Origin: Amycolatopsis sp. FBCC-B4732 | GTDB taxonomy: Bacteria; Actinomycetota; Actinomycetes; Mycobacteriales; Pseudonocardiaceae | NCBI RefSeq assembly: GCF_023008405.1 | Contig: NZ_CP095376.1 | Span: 9,652,501 to 9,716,500, forward strand | DNA: 64,000 bases | Reading direction: 5' to 3' | Part shown: positions 8,510 through 16,049 of the stretch, piece by piece | Position numbering within the stretch: position 1 is the first letter of the stretch | Layout: each line of letters opens with the position of its first letter | Position numbers and translations under genes: made by a program | The notes under the pieces: model-generated | Database searches by the model: none | What the model was told of the DNA's origin: nothing | The model's input: only the letters and a program-made list of their open reading frames with translations

Positions 8510-10246
8510 GTGCGGGTGAATCGCAAGGCGGTGCCGGTACTGGCACTGGCGGCCGTGCTGCTCACCTCGTGCTCGAACACCCCGCCACCGCCGGTGGTGT
8601 CCTCGTCGGTCGCGCCGGTGTCGACCACCGGCAAGACCCCGTCGCAGATCGTCGTCGGCGTCGACGACGTGCTCGGCGGGTACAACCCGCACAACCTCGC
8701 GGACTCGTCCCAGGTGACCTCGGCGCTCTCGCAGCTGCTCCTGCCCTCGGTGTTCCGGCAGAAGGACGACGGCAGCAGCCAGCTCGACAAGAACCTCATG
8801 AAGTCCGCCCAGGTGGTCTCGCAGCAGCCGTTCGTCGTCGCCTACGAGATCCGGCCGGACGCGTCCTGGTCCGACGGCGCGCCCATCGCCGCCGAGGACT
8901 TCGACTACCTGCGCACCCAGATGCGCGACCAGCCCGGCGTGCTCGAACCCGCCGGCTACCGCCAGATCTCCGACCTGCAGTCCCGCGAGGGCGGCAAGCG
9001 CGTCGAGGTCACCTTCGCCAAGCCGTACCCCGGCTGGCAGGCGCTGTTCTCCGGCCTGCTGCCCGCCCACCTGCTCAAGGACGCCCCCGACGGCTGGCGC
9101 GGGGCCCTCGCGGCGAACTTCCCGGCCGTCGCCGGCCCGTTCTCGATCAAGAGCATCGACACCGCCCGCGGCGAGGTCATCCTCGAGCGCAACGAGCGCT
9201 ACTGGGAGAAGCCCGCGGCGATCGACCGGATCGTGCTGCGCCGGTCGGACCAGAACACCCTGCTGGCCGCGCTGCAGAGCGGCAACGACCAGTTCGCGCT
9301 GGCCAGGACCACCGGCGACGAGCTCAAGCGGCTCGGCGAGCTGGGCTCGGCCGTGCGGCTGCACACGGTCGCCCGGCCGGTGGTGGCCGGCGTGCTGCTG
9401 CGCCCGGTCAGCGCCACCCTGCAGGACGCCCAGGTCCGCGCCGGGGTCGCCGCGTTCGTCGACCGGACCAAGCTGATCACCGAAGGCGTGGCCGGCGGCC
9501 CGTCGTCGGCGCTGCACGCCGACGCCCAGGTCAAGGCGCCGTCGGAGGCCGGGTACGCGGCGACCATCCCGCCCGGCCCGCCGACCGCCCCCGACGTCGC
9601 CAAGGCCGAGGAGTCGCTGAAGGCGGCCGGCTACGCCAAGACCGCGGGCACCTGGCGCAAGAACGGCAAGGCGCTCTCGCTCGTGATCGCCTCGCCGGGC
9701 ACCCAGGAGCCGTACGCGTCGATCGCCAAGGAGCTCACCGCCCAGCTCGTCGCGCAGGGCATCGAGGTCAACGCGATCACCCCGCAGCCGCGCGACCTGT
9801 TCGGCGGCCTGCTCGCGATGCCGGTCGTCGACGGCGTCCAGCAGCCGACCGGCGACTCGGCGGGCAACGTCGGGATCGACATCGCGGTCGTGCCGCAGGC
9901 GGTCGGCGGCGACCCGGCCTCGGTGCTCGCCTCGAACTTCGGCTGCCGCCCCGAGCAGACGGTCACCGGAACGGACCCGGCCAAACCCGTCGTTCCGGGC
10001 AATTCGGCGGGCTTCTGCGACCCGGCGCTGCAGCCTTCGATCGACGCGGCGCTGTCCGGCTCGACGCCGATCACCGAGGCGCTGACCACCCTTGAGCCTG
10101 AACTTTGGCGCCAGAACGTGGTACTTCCGCTGTTCCAATTGGCTGACACCCTGGCGATCGGATCCGGCATCTCGGGCGTCACGCCGGGTCCCCCCATGGT
10201 GGGCCCGTTCGGGTCCGCGGTGAACTGGACTCGCGGCCCGAAGTAA
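8510..10246 (+). CDS. lpqW: LpqW-like family 5 substrate-binding lipoprotein
   Basis: Extracytoplasmic lipoprotein of 578 residues with the family 5 (DppA/OppA-like) solute-binding fold. The N-terminus VRVNRKAV plus a hydrophobic stretch ends in lipobox LLTSC, with Cys21 the lipidation site. A Thr/Ser/Pro linker follows, then YEIRPDASWSDGAPI, the family hallmark. GTG 8510 has GGAGGA seven bases upstream. The position directly after typA and before mshB matches M. tuberculosis lpqW (Rv1166), whose mycobacterial orthologue tunes PIM/lipomannan synthesis rather than importing peptides. Orthology is inferred from position and fold. The alternative is the binding protein of the peptide transporter downstream, but the next gene already supplies one. 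The preceding 8226-8509 gap holds only an AT-rich stretch near 8290-8310. Confidence 0.85.
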   Translation: MRVNRKAVPVLALAAVLLTSCSNTPPPPVVSSSVAPVSTTGKTPSQIVVGVDDVLGGYNPHNLADSSQVTSALSQLLLPSVFRQKDDGSSQLDKNLMKSAQVVSQQPFVVAYEIRPDASWSDGAPIAAEDFDYLRTQMRDQPGVLEPAGYRQISDLQSREGGKRVEVTFAKPYPGWQALFSGLLPAHLLKDAPDGWRGALAANFPAVAGPFSIKSIDTARGEVILERNERYWEKPAAIDRIVLRRSDQNTLLAALQSGNDQFALARTTGDELKRLGELGSAVRLHTVARPVVAGVLLRPVSATLQDAQVRAGVAAFVDRTKLITEGVAGGPSSALHADAQVKAPSEAGYAATIPPGPPTAPDVAKAEESLKAAGYAKTAGTWRKNGKALSLVIASPGTQEPYASIAKELTAQLVAQGIEVNAITPQPRDLFGGLLAMPVVDGVQQPTGDSAGNVGIDIAVVPQAVGGDPASVLASNFGCRPEQTVTGTDPAKPVVPGNSAGFCDPALQPSIDAALSGSTPITEALTTLEPELWRQNVVLPLFQLADTLAIGSGISGVTPGPPMVGPFGSAVNWTRGPK

Positions 10247-10433
10247 TCGCTCGACTACGCATTCAGTACTACCGGGTGATCTTTACGGACGCCTTCGAGT
10301 GGGTGACTTTGAATCCGTGAGGTAACCGTCGTATTTCTGGATGTCCACTGGAAGTCACCCTTTGGTCACGATCGACCCTGAACTGGTGACTGTCGGTGCT
10401 TTTCCTTTCTAGCGTGCACCCGCAGTGCGCCAG

Positions 10434-10461
10434 TTGAGTGTCGCTTGGCGTGTCGTAGGCT
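10434..10461 (+). promoter_or_regulatory. Possible promoter of the peptide transporter lipoprotein gene
   Basis: TTGAGT (10434-10439) and TAGGCT (10456-10461) are separated by 16 bases, about 75 bases before the ATG at 10537. The same 290-base gap carries a perfect nine-base inverted repeat, GGGTGACTT (10301-10309) and AAGTCACCC (10352-10360), possibly an operator. Both are predictions. Confidence 0.35.
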
Positions 10462-10536
10462 CCGGCCCATCCAAACCGGAGCGGTGTGGGCCCTTGTCCC
10501 GATATTCAAGGGCTCAGTGCTAGGAGGGCACACTTC

Positions 10537-12348
10537 ATGAGGAGATCCAAAGCAGTCTCCGCTTTGTCGCTCGTCGCGGGCGCTTCACTGCTGCTGAGCG
10601 CCTGCAGCGGTGGTGATTCGGGTTCGGGCAACACCGATCAGAACGGATCGTCGACCGACGTCAAGGCGATGGCTGTCGGCAAGGCCGAGACCGGTGACCT
10701 GTTCAAGCTCGCGGACACCCCGGGGTACGACGGCACGGTCACGATCGGTATCGACGACGGGTACTCGGGGTACAACAACCAGACCCCGGACACCAACAGT
10801 TCGTACAACAACTACGTCCTGACCGCGGTGCTCTCCGGTACGTTGAGGCTCGACGGCAACAACAAGGTGCTGCTGAACAGCGACGTCTTCGAGTCGTGGG
10901 ACATCACGACGAAGGACCCGCAGCAGGTCACCTACAAGATCAAGCCGAACGTCAAGTGGTCGGACGGGCAGCCGTACGACTGCAAGGACCTGTACCTGGC
11001 GTGGCTGTCGCAGAGCGGCCTGGCGAAGGGCCCGGACGGCAAGAACCCGTTCAACTCGGCCTCGACCACCGGGTACTCGCTGATCAAGACGGCGACGTGC
11101 AAGGACAACCTGACCTTCGTCACCGACTACAGCGAGCCCTACCTCGACTACAAGGGCCTCTTCAACGCGCCGGCGATCATGCCCGCGCACATCCTCGAGG
11201 CCAAGACCGGCATCGCGGACATCACGAAGCTGGCCCCGACCGGCGACCCGGCGCAGATCAAGGCCGCCGGTGACTTCTGGTCGAACGAGTGGAAGGGCTT
11301 CAAGGCGGACATCATGCCGTCGTCGGGCCCGTACAAGATCACCGCGTTCGACGCCAACCAGAAGGCCGTCACCCTCGAGAAGAACCCGACCTGGGTCGGC
11401 GGCAAGGGTGGCCCGTCGAAGATCATCGTCAAGGCCATGGAAGACACCAAGGCCATGGCGACCGCGCTGCAGAACGGTGAGATCGACGTCGCGGCGTCGA
11501 CCCAGCCGGACGCCACCGCGGCCCAGACGATGAAGGGCCTCGCGGCCCAGGGCGTGGTCTACGGTTCGGCCCCGCAGCTGACCTACGAGCACCTCGACCT
11601 GAACTTCAAGCGCATGTTCGCCGACAAGGACCTCCGCAAGGCGTTCCTCGAGTCGGTCAACCGCAAGGAGATCACGGACAAGCTGCTCAAGGAGGTCCAG
11701 GCGGACGCGGAGCCGCTGAACAGCGTCGTCTTCTTCCAGGGTGAAGAGGGCTACACCGACCTGTACAGCAGCAAGGCGGGCCTGGGTGCCGACGCGGCGG
11801 CCAAGACGCTGACCGACGCCGGCTGGGTCAAGGGCGGCGACGGCATCTTCGCCAAGAACGGCGTGCGTGCCTCGTTCAAGATCACGCACAACCAGAACGC
11901 CCGCCGCAGCCAGACCGTCGAGATCATCATCTCGCAGGCCAAGGCGGCCGGCATCGAGGTCAAGGACGAGACCGACGCCAACTTCCTCAAGGGTGGCCGC
12001 GTCTCGACCGGTGACTACGACGTCGCGCTGTTCGGCTGGTCGGCCCAGCCCTTCAAGGCGGAGTCGAAGTCGATCTACGTCTGCCCGGACAACGGTGGTG
12101 AGCAGAACTACCAGTCGCTGTGCGACAAGAAGATCGACGACGCCTACACCGCCGCGGTGAAGGCGACCGACGAGCAGGTCAAGCTGCAGAAGTACCAGGA
12201 GGCCGACAAGGCCATCGCGGACGACTACGCGACCCTGCCGCTGTTCCAGACGCCGAGCATGTGGGCGTTCAAGGGCATCGACCGCGTCTACATGCAGTCG
12301 TACGACGGTGTGCTGTGGAACGTCGGCGAGTGGGAGCAGAAGAAGTAG
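10537..12348 (+). CDS. Oligopeptide ABC transporter substrate-binding lipoprotein
   Basis: Family 5 solute-binding lipoprotein of 603 residues. Signal MRRSKAVSALSLVAGASLLL ends in lipobox LSAC with Cys23 as the lipidated residue, then a Gly/Ser linker. The hallmark YKIKPNVKWSDGQPYDCKDL and the C-terminal repeat region NGVRASFKITHNQNARRSQT are typical of peptide-binding proteins. ATG 10537 is preceded by AGGAGGG with nine-base spacing. It is the first gene of the transporter set; permeases follow on the same strand after a 185-base gap containing a predicted promoter, which would allow the binding protein to be made in excess. Peptide specificity cannot be read from sequence. Confidence 0.93.
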   Translation: MRRSKAVSALSLVAGASLLLSACSGGDSGSGNTDQNGSSTDVKAMAVGKAETGDLFKLADTPGYDGTVTIGIDDGYSGYNNQTPDTNSSYNNYVLTAVLSGTLRLDGNNKVLLNSDVFESWDITTKDPQQVTYKIKPNVKWSDGQPYDCKDLYLAWLSQSGLAKGPDGKNPFNSASTTGYSLIKTATCKDNLTFVTDYSEPYLDYKGLFNAPAIMPAHILEAKTGIADITKLAPTGDPAQIKAAGDFWSNEWKGFKADIMPSSGPYKITAFDANQKAVTLEKNPTWVGGKGGPSKIIVKAMEDTKAMATALQNGEIDVAASTQPDATAAQTMKGLAAQGVVYGSAPQLTYEHLDLNFKRMFADKDLRKAFLESVNRKEITDKLLKEVQADAEPLNSVVFFQGEEGYTDLYSSKAGLGADAAAKTLTDAGWVKGGDGIFAKNGVRASFKITHNQNARRSQTVEIIISQAKAAGIEVKDETDANFLKGGRVSTGDYDVALFGWSAQPFKAESKSIYVCPDNGGEQNYQSLCDKKIDDAYTAAVKATDEQVKLQKYQEADKAIADDYATLPLFQTPSMWAFKGIDRVYMQSYDGVLWNVGEWEQKK

Positions 12349-12444
12349 GGCTCGTCCCGCCTCTTCTTTCCCCTCGCTCCAGATGACCTGGGGGTATCGG
12401 GGTCCGGCCACGAGCCGGGCCCCGGTACCCACCGGAAGTAGCTG

Positions 12445-12472
12445 TTGACCGTAGGGTTACCGCCACTACGGT
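12445..12472 (+). promoter_or_regulatory. Possible promoter of permease genes
   Basis: TTGACC (12445-12450) and TACGGT (12467-12472) are spaced by 16 bases, ahead of the permease start at 12534. The inverted repeat CCGTAG/CTACGG (12449-12454, 12466-12471) overlaps both elements and could be an operator. Confidence 0.45.
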
Positions 12473-12533
12473 AGACAACCGGGTAGCGGTCCAGCGCACT
12501 TCTGACGACCAGGCCCGGATGAGGAGCAGTTCG

Positions 12534-13550
12534 TTGAACCTGGTGATCTACATCTTTCGCCGTCTGGCGATATCGATTCCCGTCCTCCTGGTCGGGACTT
12601 TCTTGTGTTTCGTCATGGTCGCCGGCACCGGCGACCCGCTGGGCGAGCTGCGCCAGAACCCGCAGATCAGCAAGGAAGCGCTGGCCGCCACGGCCACCAA
12701 GCTCGGTCTCGACCAGGGCATCATCCCCCGCTACTTCTCGTGGCTCGGTGACTTCCTGACCGGCGACTGGGGCATCTCCATCGCCCAGGGCAACGCCCTC
12801 GCGCCGGTCGCCCCGAAGGTGATGGCCGCGCTCGGCGTCACCTTCAAGCTGGTCGTCGGCGCCGAGATCCTCGCGCTGATCATCGGCATCATCATCGGCG
12901 TGCTCGCCGCGGTGAAGCAGTACTCGATCATCGACTACATCGCGACCACCCTCGCCTTCCTGCTCTTCTCGATGCCGATCTTCTGCGTCGCGATCGTGCT
13001 GAAGCGCTACGCGATCGAGATCAACGGCTGGGTGCGCGACCTCGGCCTGTCCGACGTCCTCGGCAACCCGTGGCTGCGCACGACCAGCCCGGAACAGCTG
13101 AAAACGGACGGCGTCGGGGACTTCATAACCAGCACGATCGGCGCGTACCTGCTGCCGACGCTGTCGATCATGGCGATCAGCTTCGCCGCGTACAGCCGGT
13201 TCCAGCGCGCCTCGATGCTCGAGGTCATGGGCTCGGACTACGTGCGCACCGCGCGTGCCAAGGGCCTCCCCAACGGCCGGGTCATCTTCCGGCATGCGTT
13301 CCGCAACGCCCTGATCCCCGTGACGACGCTGTTCTCGGTGAACTTCGGCTCGGTCCTGGCCGGCGCCATCATCACCGAGACGGTCTTCAACTGGCACGGC
13401 ATGGGCACGTTGCTGGTCGAAGCGGTCACGAAGAACGACACCCAGGTCATGATGGGCTGGCTCGTGGTGATCGCCTCCCTCGTGATCATCGCCAACCTGA
13501 TCGCCGACCTGATGTACGGCATCCTGGACCCGAGGATTCGCGTTGGCTGA
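12534..13550 (+). CDS. dppB: Oligopeptide ABC transporter permease, DppB type
   Basis: Inner-membrane permease of 338 residues, binding-protein-dependent transport family, pairing with the DppC-type subunit. It has the long periplasmic loop after TM1 typical of DppB/OppB and the cytoplasmic EAA loop (DYVRTARAKGLPNGRVIFRH) that docks with the ATPase. TTG 12534 is chosen over ATG 12519 for two reasons: a GAGGAG Shine-Dalgarno lies between them, and the paralogue at 14555 starts at the equivalent residue, giving both 338 residues. Its stop overlaps the start of the DppC gene by eight bases. Confidence 0.94.
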   Translation: MNLVIYIFRRLAISIPVLLVGTFLCFVMVAGTGDPLGELRQNPQISKEALAATATKLGLDQGIIPRYFSWLGDFLTGDWGISIAQGNALAPVAPKVMAALGVTFKLVVGAEILALIIGIIIGVLAAVKQYSIIDYIATTLAFLLFSMPIFCVAIVLKRYAIEINGWVRDLGLSDVLGNPWLRTTSPEQLKTDGVGDFITSTIGAYLLPTLSIMAISFAAYSRFQRASMLEVMGSDYVRTARAKGLPNGRVIFRHAFRNALIPVTTLFSVNFGSVLAGAIITETVFNWHGMGTLLVEAVTKNDTQVMMGWLVVIASLVIIANLIADLMYGILDPRIRVG

Positions 13551-14472
13551 CTTGAACTCTCTTCTCGCGACCGAAAAAGCGACCGCCGACGGCACGCTCC
13601 CGCCGGACGCGCTCCCGGAACCGCGGAGCCAGGGCAAGCTGGTCCTGCGGAAGTTCCTGCACCACAAGCTGGCGATGGCGTCGACGGCGGTGCTGGTCCT
13701 GATCGTGCTGATCAGCGTGATCATGCCGATCTTCTGGAAGCACGGCTACCAGGACAGCTCGTTCCCGTCCTTCGCCAAGCCCAGCGGCGACTTCCCGCTC
13801 GGCACGACCCAGGTCGGCAAGGACATGGTGTCGCAGGTGCTGCGCGGGACGCAGTACTCGCTGCTGATCGCGCTCACCGTGTCGATCCTCGCGACCGTGA
13901 TCGGCGTCGTGTTCGGCGCGGTCGCCGGTTACCTGCGCGGGTTCACCGACTCGGCGATCTCCCGGGTGACGGACCTGTTCCTGATCATCCCGCAGATCGC
14001 CGCGGCGGCCATCCTCGCCAAGGTGTTCGGCGGCGGTACGTGGTACATCGTCGCGCTGGTGCTGTCCGCGTTCGCGTGGATGCCGATCGCCCGGATCACC
14101 CGGGCCGAAGCGATGTCGCTGTCCCAGCGCGAGTTCGTCGACGCGGCGCGCGCTTCGGGGGCCGGCATTTTCCGGATCATCTTCAAGCACCTGGTGCCGA
14201 ACATGGTCGGCAGCATCACGGTCAACGCGACCCTCGCGGTCGCGCAGGCCGTGCTGGCGGAAGCCGCGCTGTCGTTCATCGGCCTCGGTGTCCAGCTGCC
14301 CGACACTTCGCTGGGCCGCGTCATCCTGGAGAACTACGCCCAGCTGCAGACGCGGCCGGCGCTGTTCTTCGGGCCGTTCATCGTGCTCGTGCTGATTTCA
14401 CTGACGATCAACTTCATCGGTGACGGTCTTCGCGACGCCTTCGACCCGCGCCAGCGGAGAATGAAGGCCTGA
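13543..14472 (+). CDS. dppC: Oligopeptide ABC transporter permease, DppC type
   Basis: Permease of 309 residues with the OppC/DppC N-terminal cytoplasmic extension (residues 1-40), then TM helices and the EAA loop (EFVDAARASGAGIFRIIFKH). The TTG start at 13543 overlaps the end of the preceding permease by eight bases, giving translational coupling. It ends DAFDPRQRRMKA, the usual C-terminus for this subunit. A strong GC hairpin directly after the stop separates it from the second DppB copy. It is the only DppC subunit in the window and so the presumed partner of one or both DppB copies. Confidence 0.94.
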   Translation: MADLNSLLATEKATADGTLPPDALPEPRSQGKLVLRKFLHHKLAMASTAVLVLIVLISVIMPIFWKHGYQDSSFPSFAKPSGDFPLGTTQVGKDMVSQVLRGTQYSLLIALTVSILATVIGVVFGAVAGYLRGFTDSAISRVTDLFLIIPQIAAAAILAKVFGGGTWYIVALVLSAFAWMPIARITRAEAMSLSQREFVDAARASGAGIFRIIFKHLVPNMVGSITVNATLAVAQAVLAEAALSFIGLGVQLPDTSLGRVILENYAQLQTRPALFFGPFIVLVLISLTINFIGDGLRDAFDPRQRRMKA

Positions 14473-14480
14473 ACGCACGA

Positions 14481-14514
14481 CGCGGGGGTGACCGGGGTTC
14501 CGGTCACCCCCGCG
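14481..14514 (+). terminator. Hairpin between dppC and second dppB
   Basis: A perfect 15-bp stem, CGCGGGGGTGACCGG with CCGGTCACCCCCGCG (14481-14495, 14500-14514), has a GGTT loop. The trailing sequence is only modestly T-rich, so it may reduce rather than abolish readthrough into the next permease gene. Confidence 0.65.
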
Positions 14515-14554
14515 CTCGTTCTCGCCGCGGGATCGCCGGACCTGGGGGTTTCGG

Positions 14555-15571
14555 ATGAACCTTGTGCTCTACGTGCTCAGACGGCTGGCCATCTCCGTCC
14601 CGGTCCTGCTGGTCGGCACGTTCCTCTGCTTCGTCATGGTGGCCAACACCGGCGACCCGCTGGGCGAGCTCCGCAGCAAACCGGGCATCAGCGCGTCGGC
14701 GATCGCCGACACCGAGCACAAGCTCGGTCTCGACCAGAGCGTCGTCGCCCGCTACTTCACCTGGCTCGGCCACTTCCTGACCGGCGACTGGGGCATCTCG
14801 ATCGCCCAGGGCAACGCGTTCACGCCGGTGGCGCCGAAGGTCATGGCGGCGTTCAACGTGACGCTGGAGCTGGTCCTGACGGCGTCCGTGCTGGCGCTCT
14901 TCTTCGGCGTGCTGGTCGGCGTCCTGGCCGCGGTCAAGCAGTACTCGATCTGGGACTACGCGGCGACGACGCTGGCGTTCCTGATGTTCTCGATGCCCAT
15001 CTTCTGCGTGGCGATCGTCCTCAAGGGCTACGCGATCCGCGCCAACATCTGGGTCCGCGACCTCGGCCTCGCCGATGTCCTCGGTGACCCCTGGCTGCGC
15101 ACGACGAGCCCGGAGAGCCTGTCCGCGACCGGGGTGGGCGACGCGCTCGCGAAGTACGTCGGCGCGTTCCTGCTGCCGACGCTGTCCATCATGGCCATCA
15201 CGTTCGCCGCGTACAGCCGGTTCCAGCGCGCGTCGATGCTGGAGGTCCTGGGCGCGGACTACGTCCGCACAGCGCGCGCCAAGGGCGTCTCGAACAGCCG
15301 CGTGATCTGGCGCCACGCGTTCCGCAACGCCCTGATCCCGGTGATGACGCTGTTCTCGGTCAACTTCGGCGCCACGGTGACGGGCGCGATCATCACCGAG
15401 ACGGTCTTCAACTGGCACGGCATGGGCACGCTGCTGGTGGAGGCGGTCAACAAGAACGACCCGCAGGTCCTGATGGGCTGGCTGGTGGTGATCGCGGCGA
15501 GTGTCATCGTGGCGAACCTGCTGGCGGACCTGCTGTACGGCATCCTGGACCCCCGCATCCGCGTGGGCTGA
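14555..15571 (+). CDS. Second DppB-type permease (paralogue of the gene at 12534)
   Basis: Permease of 338 residues, identical in length to the DppB gene two positions upstream and nearly alignable without gaps from NLV..LRRLAIS to LDPRIRVG. Divergence is spread through the protein, with most changes in the first periplasmic loop (QNPQISKEAL versus SKPGISASAI) and in TM segments. The EAA loop ADYVRTARAKGVSNSRVIWRH is intact, so it looks functional. ATG 14555 is supported by the paralogue; the Shine-Dalgarno is weak (GGGGG, spacing about 6). No second DppC or ATPase follows; the next genes are on the other strand. It is probably an alternative subunit for the same transporter. Confidence 0.93.
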   Translation: MNLVLYVLRRLAISVPVLLVGTFLCFVMVANTGDPLGELRSKPGISASAIADTEHKLGLDQSVVARYFTWLGHFLTGDWGISIAQGNAFTPVAPKVMAAFNVTLELVLTASVLALFFGVLVGVLAAVKQYSIWDYAATTLAFLMFSMPIFCVAIVLKGYAIRANIWVRDLGLADVLGDPWLRTTSPESLSATGVGDALAKYVGAFLLPTLSIMAITFAAYSRFQRASMLEVLGADYVRTARAKGVSNSRVIWRHAFRNALIPVMTLFSVNFGATVTGAIITETVFNWHGMGTLLVEAVNKNDPQVLMGWLVVIAASVIVANLLADLLYGILDPRIRVG

Positions 15572-15578
15572 GCCCGGC

Positions 15579-15932
15579 TCACCACAGCTCGGCGAGAGCG
15601 GCGAGGCGGTTGCGGAAGGTCCGGGCGTCGCCGGCCGGCAGGGCGTGGGCGACGAGGTCCAGGACGTGGCGCACCTCGTCCGGATCGGGGCAGCACCGCA
15701 AGACGCCGCACCCGGACTCCGGATCCCACAGCCGGTGGATCGGGTCGCGCACGAACCCTTCCCACGCCCGGAGCGCCTCGGCCGCGGCGCCGGGCCACAG
15801 CCGGGTGCGTTCGAGGCGGACGAGGCACGCCAAGCCCCTCGGTGAGAGACCGCCGAGCGTGGGGACGGGCTCGCCGGTGGTGCCGCGGCGAGGGGGGTCC
15901 GCGCGGACCCGGGCCGGCGATCTACGCGCCAT
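15579..15932 (-). CDS. Hypothetical protein, 117 residues
   Basis: Unrecognised small protein. The N-terminus is basic and Arg/Pro-rich (MARRSPARVRADPPRRG); the C-terminal half is predicted helical and ends in ALPAGDARTFRNRLAALAELW, a pattern I associate with uncharacterised actinobacterial proteins. A CGVLRCC cluster is present near residue 75. It is convergent with the second permease gene (seven bases between stops) and lies between that gene and a hairpin. The Shine-Dalgarno is poor. The strongest sign of reality is codon-position GC bias matching neighbours. Function unknown. Confidence 0.6.
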   Translation of the reverse strand: MARRSPARVRADPPRRGTTGEPVPTLGGLSPRGLACLVRLERTRLWPGAAAEALRAWEGFVRDPIHRLWDPESGCGVLRCCPDPDEVRHVLDLVAHALPAGDARTFRNRLAALAELW

Positions 15933-16000
15933 GGCCCTTTCGCGTGGTCGACATGGACCGATTCTCGCACGCGAGCCCCGCCCACCGCCTCGTAACGCAG

Positions 16001-16035
16001 TGAAGGCCGCCGCCCAGCCCGGGCGGCGGCCTTCA
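16001..16035. terminator. Bidirectional hairpin terminator
   Basis: A perfect 15-bp stem, TGAAGGCCGCCGCCC with GGGCGGCGGCCTTCA, has a five-base loop and lies 14 bases past the stop of the fused ATPase gene. It has no T tract. The TGAAGGCCGC core recurs in the hairpin at 38262-38314. Confidence 0.7.
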
Positions 16036-16049
16036 GTGTGCTCAGAGCG

